Assembly: GCF_014644535.1 (NCBI RefSeq)
Contig: NZ_BMKW01000005.1
Coordinates: 124,001 to 188,000 of the forward strand
From: Neoroseomonas lacus
GTDB lineage: Bacteria > Pseudomonadota > Alphaproteobacteria > Acetobacterales > Acetobacteraceae
Direction of reading: 5' to 3'
Length of the DNA stretch: 64,000 nt
Shown here: positions 62,491 through 64,000 of the stretch, piece after piece
How the letters are laid out: the number at the start of each line of letters is the position of its first letter
Position numbering within the stretch: the first letter of the stretch is position 1
Notes under the pieces: generated by a model
What the model saw: only the letters and a program-made list of their open reading frames with translations
Told to the model about the DNA's origin: nothing
Databases searched by the model: none
Program-made: the position numbers and the translations under genes

Positions 62491-64000
62491 TCAGCGCCGT
62501 TCCACCGTCTCGACCACCACTGGCCGCACCACGACGCGCGTTCCATTGGCCCGCGCGGCGCGCAACGCCGCCGCCAGCGCCGCCACATAGGCCGCCTGTG
62601 GTTCCACCACCGGCCGCGGCGTACTGAACAGTGGCCGGTCAGAGACAATGACGACGGCAAGGTCGGTGCCAAATGGCTCGTCCACCGTCCAGCCGGGGAA
62701 GTTGCCTTGCGGTTCGCCCAGGCGGATCTGCGCACTCGCCTGCTGCAGCGTGGAGGGGACGAGGTTCGCCACTTCCCCCGAATGCATGAAATAGGCGACG
62801 TACAGATGCGCGGGCCAATCCGGCATCAGCACGTCCAGGCGCATCAGCTCCTCCTTCTGGAGGGGCTGGCGGCCGATCACGGAGACCGTCGGCGGGACGC
62901 CGGCCGGGCTGAGCATCGGCCGCAGCAGGTCGAGCGCCTCGCAGAAATTGCCGTCGAAGGGCGTCAGCTCGAGCCGCGCCGCGTCCTCGGGCACCCCACG
63001 CTGGGTCAGCGCCTGGCGGATCGAGGCATCGTCGCCACGGCGCACCACGCCGGCGAGGGTGAGGTCATGGTCGGTCACCGACCAGGCGATCAGTGAACAG
63101 GGGGTGGAGACGGCGATCGCCTGCGCCGCGGCGCGCAGATCGAGCCGTGCGATCGGCGTCTGCTGGCGCTGCGCCTGCTCGCGGGCGATGCGGTCGCGTT
63201 CGGCCTGGTCGCGTTCGGCCTGGTCGCGGGCGGCCTGATCGCGCGCCGCCTGTTCTCGTGCGGCCTGGTCGCGGGCCGCTTGCGCGCGCGCCGCCTGGTC
63301 TCGCGCGGCCTGCTCGCGTGCCGCCTGTTCACGCGCCGCCTGCTGGGCGGCCTGCTCGCGCGCCAGGCGGTCCTGTTCGGCCTGGGCGCGTGCCGCCTGG
63401 TCGCGGGCCGCCTGGTCGCGCATCGCCTGTTCGCGTGCCGCCGCCTCACGCGCCGCGGCCTCGGCGGCGACGCGTTCGCGCTGCGCCTGCTCGCGCGCCG
63501 CCTGGTCGCGGGCGGCGGCTTCGCGGGCGGCGGCGTCGCGCGCGGCGGCCTCGGCCTGTTCGCGCGCAGCCTGCGCCGCGGCCTGGCGCTGCGCGGCGGC
63601 TGCGGCGGCTTCCTGTTCGCGTTGGGCGGCTTCCCGCGCCGTGGCTTCGCGGGCGGCGGCTTCCCGGGCGGCCGTCTCGCGCGCGGCAGCGTCTCGGGAG
63701 GCCGCCTCGCGCGCTGCGGCTTCACGTTGCGCGGCCTGCCGGGCAGCCGCTTCGCGCGCCGCGGCGTCGGCCGCCTCGCGCGCCACCTGCTCCTGTCGCT
63801 GGCGTTCGAGCACCGCGGGGTCCGGCCCCGCCCCGGGGCCGAGCAGGAAGAACCAGGCCGCCGCGGCAGCCACCACCGCCGTTCCGGCACCGCCGACGAT
63901 CAACCCGACCGGCGCGCCCTTGCGCTCGGCCGCTGGCGGCGCGGCTGCGGCCGGCCGAGGCGCGGCAGCCGCCGGCCGCGCCGAGACCATCGTCGCATCC
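62491..64000 (-). CDS. Membrane protein with long Ala/Arg/Gln helix and DUF4384-like C-terminus (cut by window edge)
   Basis: About 502 residues visible; the frame is open through the right edge (preceding residues DAT, then M), so the true start is outside. It reads DATMVSARPAAAAP, a Pro/Ala stretch, one membrane helix (GLIVGGAGTAVVAAAAAWFF), some 200 residues of AR-[ED]-QA repeats and a C-terminal globular part. The latter ends with LYVAYFMHSGEVANLVPS and PFGTDLAVVIVSDRPLF, the DUF4384 pattern found in several bacterial Ser/Thr kinases. It may be the rest of a PpkA-like kinase or a stand-alone envelope sensor. The family is inferred from motif memory. Confidence 0.72.
   Translation of the reverse strand, partial: DATMVSARPAAAAPRPAAAAPPAAERKGAPVGLIVGGAGTAVVAAAAAWFFLLGPGAGPDPAVLERQRQEQVAREAADAAAREAAARQAAQREAAAREAASRDAAARETAAREAAAREATAREAAQREQEAAAAAAQRQAAAQAAREQAEAAARDAAAREAAARDQAAREQAQRERVAAEAAAREAAAREQAMRDQAARDQAARAQAEQDRLAREQAAQQAAREQAAREQAARDQAARAQAARDQAAREQAARDQAARDQAERDQAERDRIAREQAQRQQTPIARLDLRAAAQAIAVSTPCSLIAWSVTDHDLTLAGVVRRGDDASIRQALTQRGVPEDAARLELTPFDGNFCEALDLLRPMLSPAGVPPTVSVIGRQPLQKEELMRLDVLMPDWPAHLYVAYFMHSGEVANLVPSTLQQASAQIRLGEPQGNFPGWTVDEPFGTDLAVVIVSDRPLFSTPRPVVEPQAAYVAALAAALRAARANGTRVVVRPVVVETVERR
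63165..63805 (-). repeat. Ala/Arg/Gln five-residue helix repeats in the right-edge gene
   Basis: More than 35 units of the type AR-[ED]-[QA]-A, encoded by repeating GCCGCCTG-n-TCGCG-like 15-base DNA units, run for about 213 residues. This is coding, in frame and predicted to be an uninterrupted alpha helix. The DNA is nearly tandem and could vary in length. Confidence 0.75.

Noticed and set aside
63165-63805. Non-coding tandem repeat
   Set aside because: The frame stays open across the whole repeat and joins a normal C-terminal domain.

Overview
The window is a chromosomal stretch of a very GC-rich (about 70 % by eye) Gram-negative bacterium. The imp-type type VI secretion genes, an EipB-family envelope protein, a non-discriminating-type aspartyl-tRNA synthetase and a FixK/FNR-type site before hemN all point to an alphaproteobacterium, probably a Roseomonas-like Acetobacteraceae; the family is an inference from gene content. 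No rRNA, tRNA, IS element, prophage or CRISPR array was seen.

Layout. 1-3787: trehalose operon otsB (cut by the left edge), a GH15 glycosidase and otsA. 3956-9149: M20 peptidase, an oxaloacetate-decarboxylase-like enzyme, an FMN-dependent 2-hydroxy-acid oxidase, an MFS carrier and a single-domain response regulator. 9412-10761: hemN with a FixK/FNR-type box. 10942-41300: a large type VI secretion (T6SS) locus in three blocks: (i) forward vgrG, an uncharacterised gene, tagH(FHA), tssK, tssL, tssM, tagF, pppA; (ii) reverse clpV and three hcp genes; (iii) forward tssA, tssB, tssC1, tssC2, tagJ, tssE, tssF, tssG, followed by a methyltransferase, an OmpA protein and a membrane-anchored HExxH protein. 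41318-46751: rnd, an aldo-keto reductase, aspS, eipB and an SMR pump. 46779-48545: an orphan family-5 solute-binding protein behind a TPP riboswitch. 48687-62464: catabolic genes (TauD dioxygenase, UxaA dehydratase, class II aldolase, FAH hydrolase, SDR dehydrogenase, LLM monooxygenase, IlvD/Edd dehydratase), hydrolases and a MATE pump. The right edge cuts a membrane protein with a very long Ala/Arg/Gln helix and a DUF4384-like end.

How the parts work together. The T6SS follows the Rhizobium/Agrobacterium imp order, including the second TssC and TagJ, and carries FHA protein, PP2C phosphatase and TagF, the hallmarks of threonine-phosphorylation control. TssL has the short N-terminal motif SDRTVV expected of the phosphothreonine switch. 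A similar D-x-T motif sits at the N-terminus of the membrane-anchored HExxH protein and in the truncated right-edge protein, so the regulon may be wider than secretion. No TssJ, PAAR protein or complete PpkA kinase lies in the window. The SDR, FAH and dehydratase genes fit a non-phosphorylative sugar-acid route ending in pyruvate and a 2-hydroxy acid.

Three families of intergenic repeats were found by eye: R1 (three copies whose terminal hairpin differs in sequence but keeps its pairing), R2 (two compound multi-hairpin copies between convergent genes) and R3 (two short copies). These, the riboswitch with its unusual target and the shared D-x-T motif are the points most worth following up.
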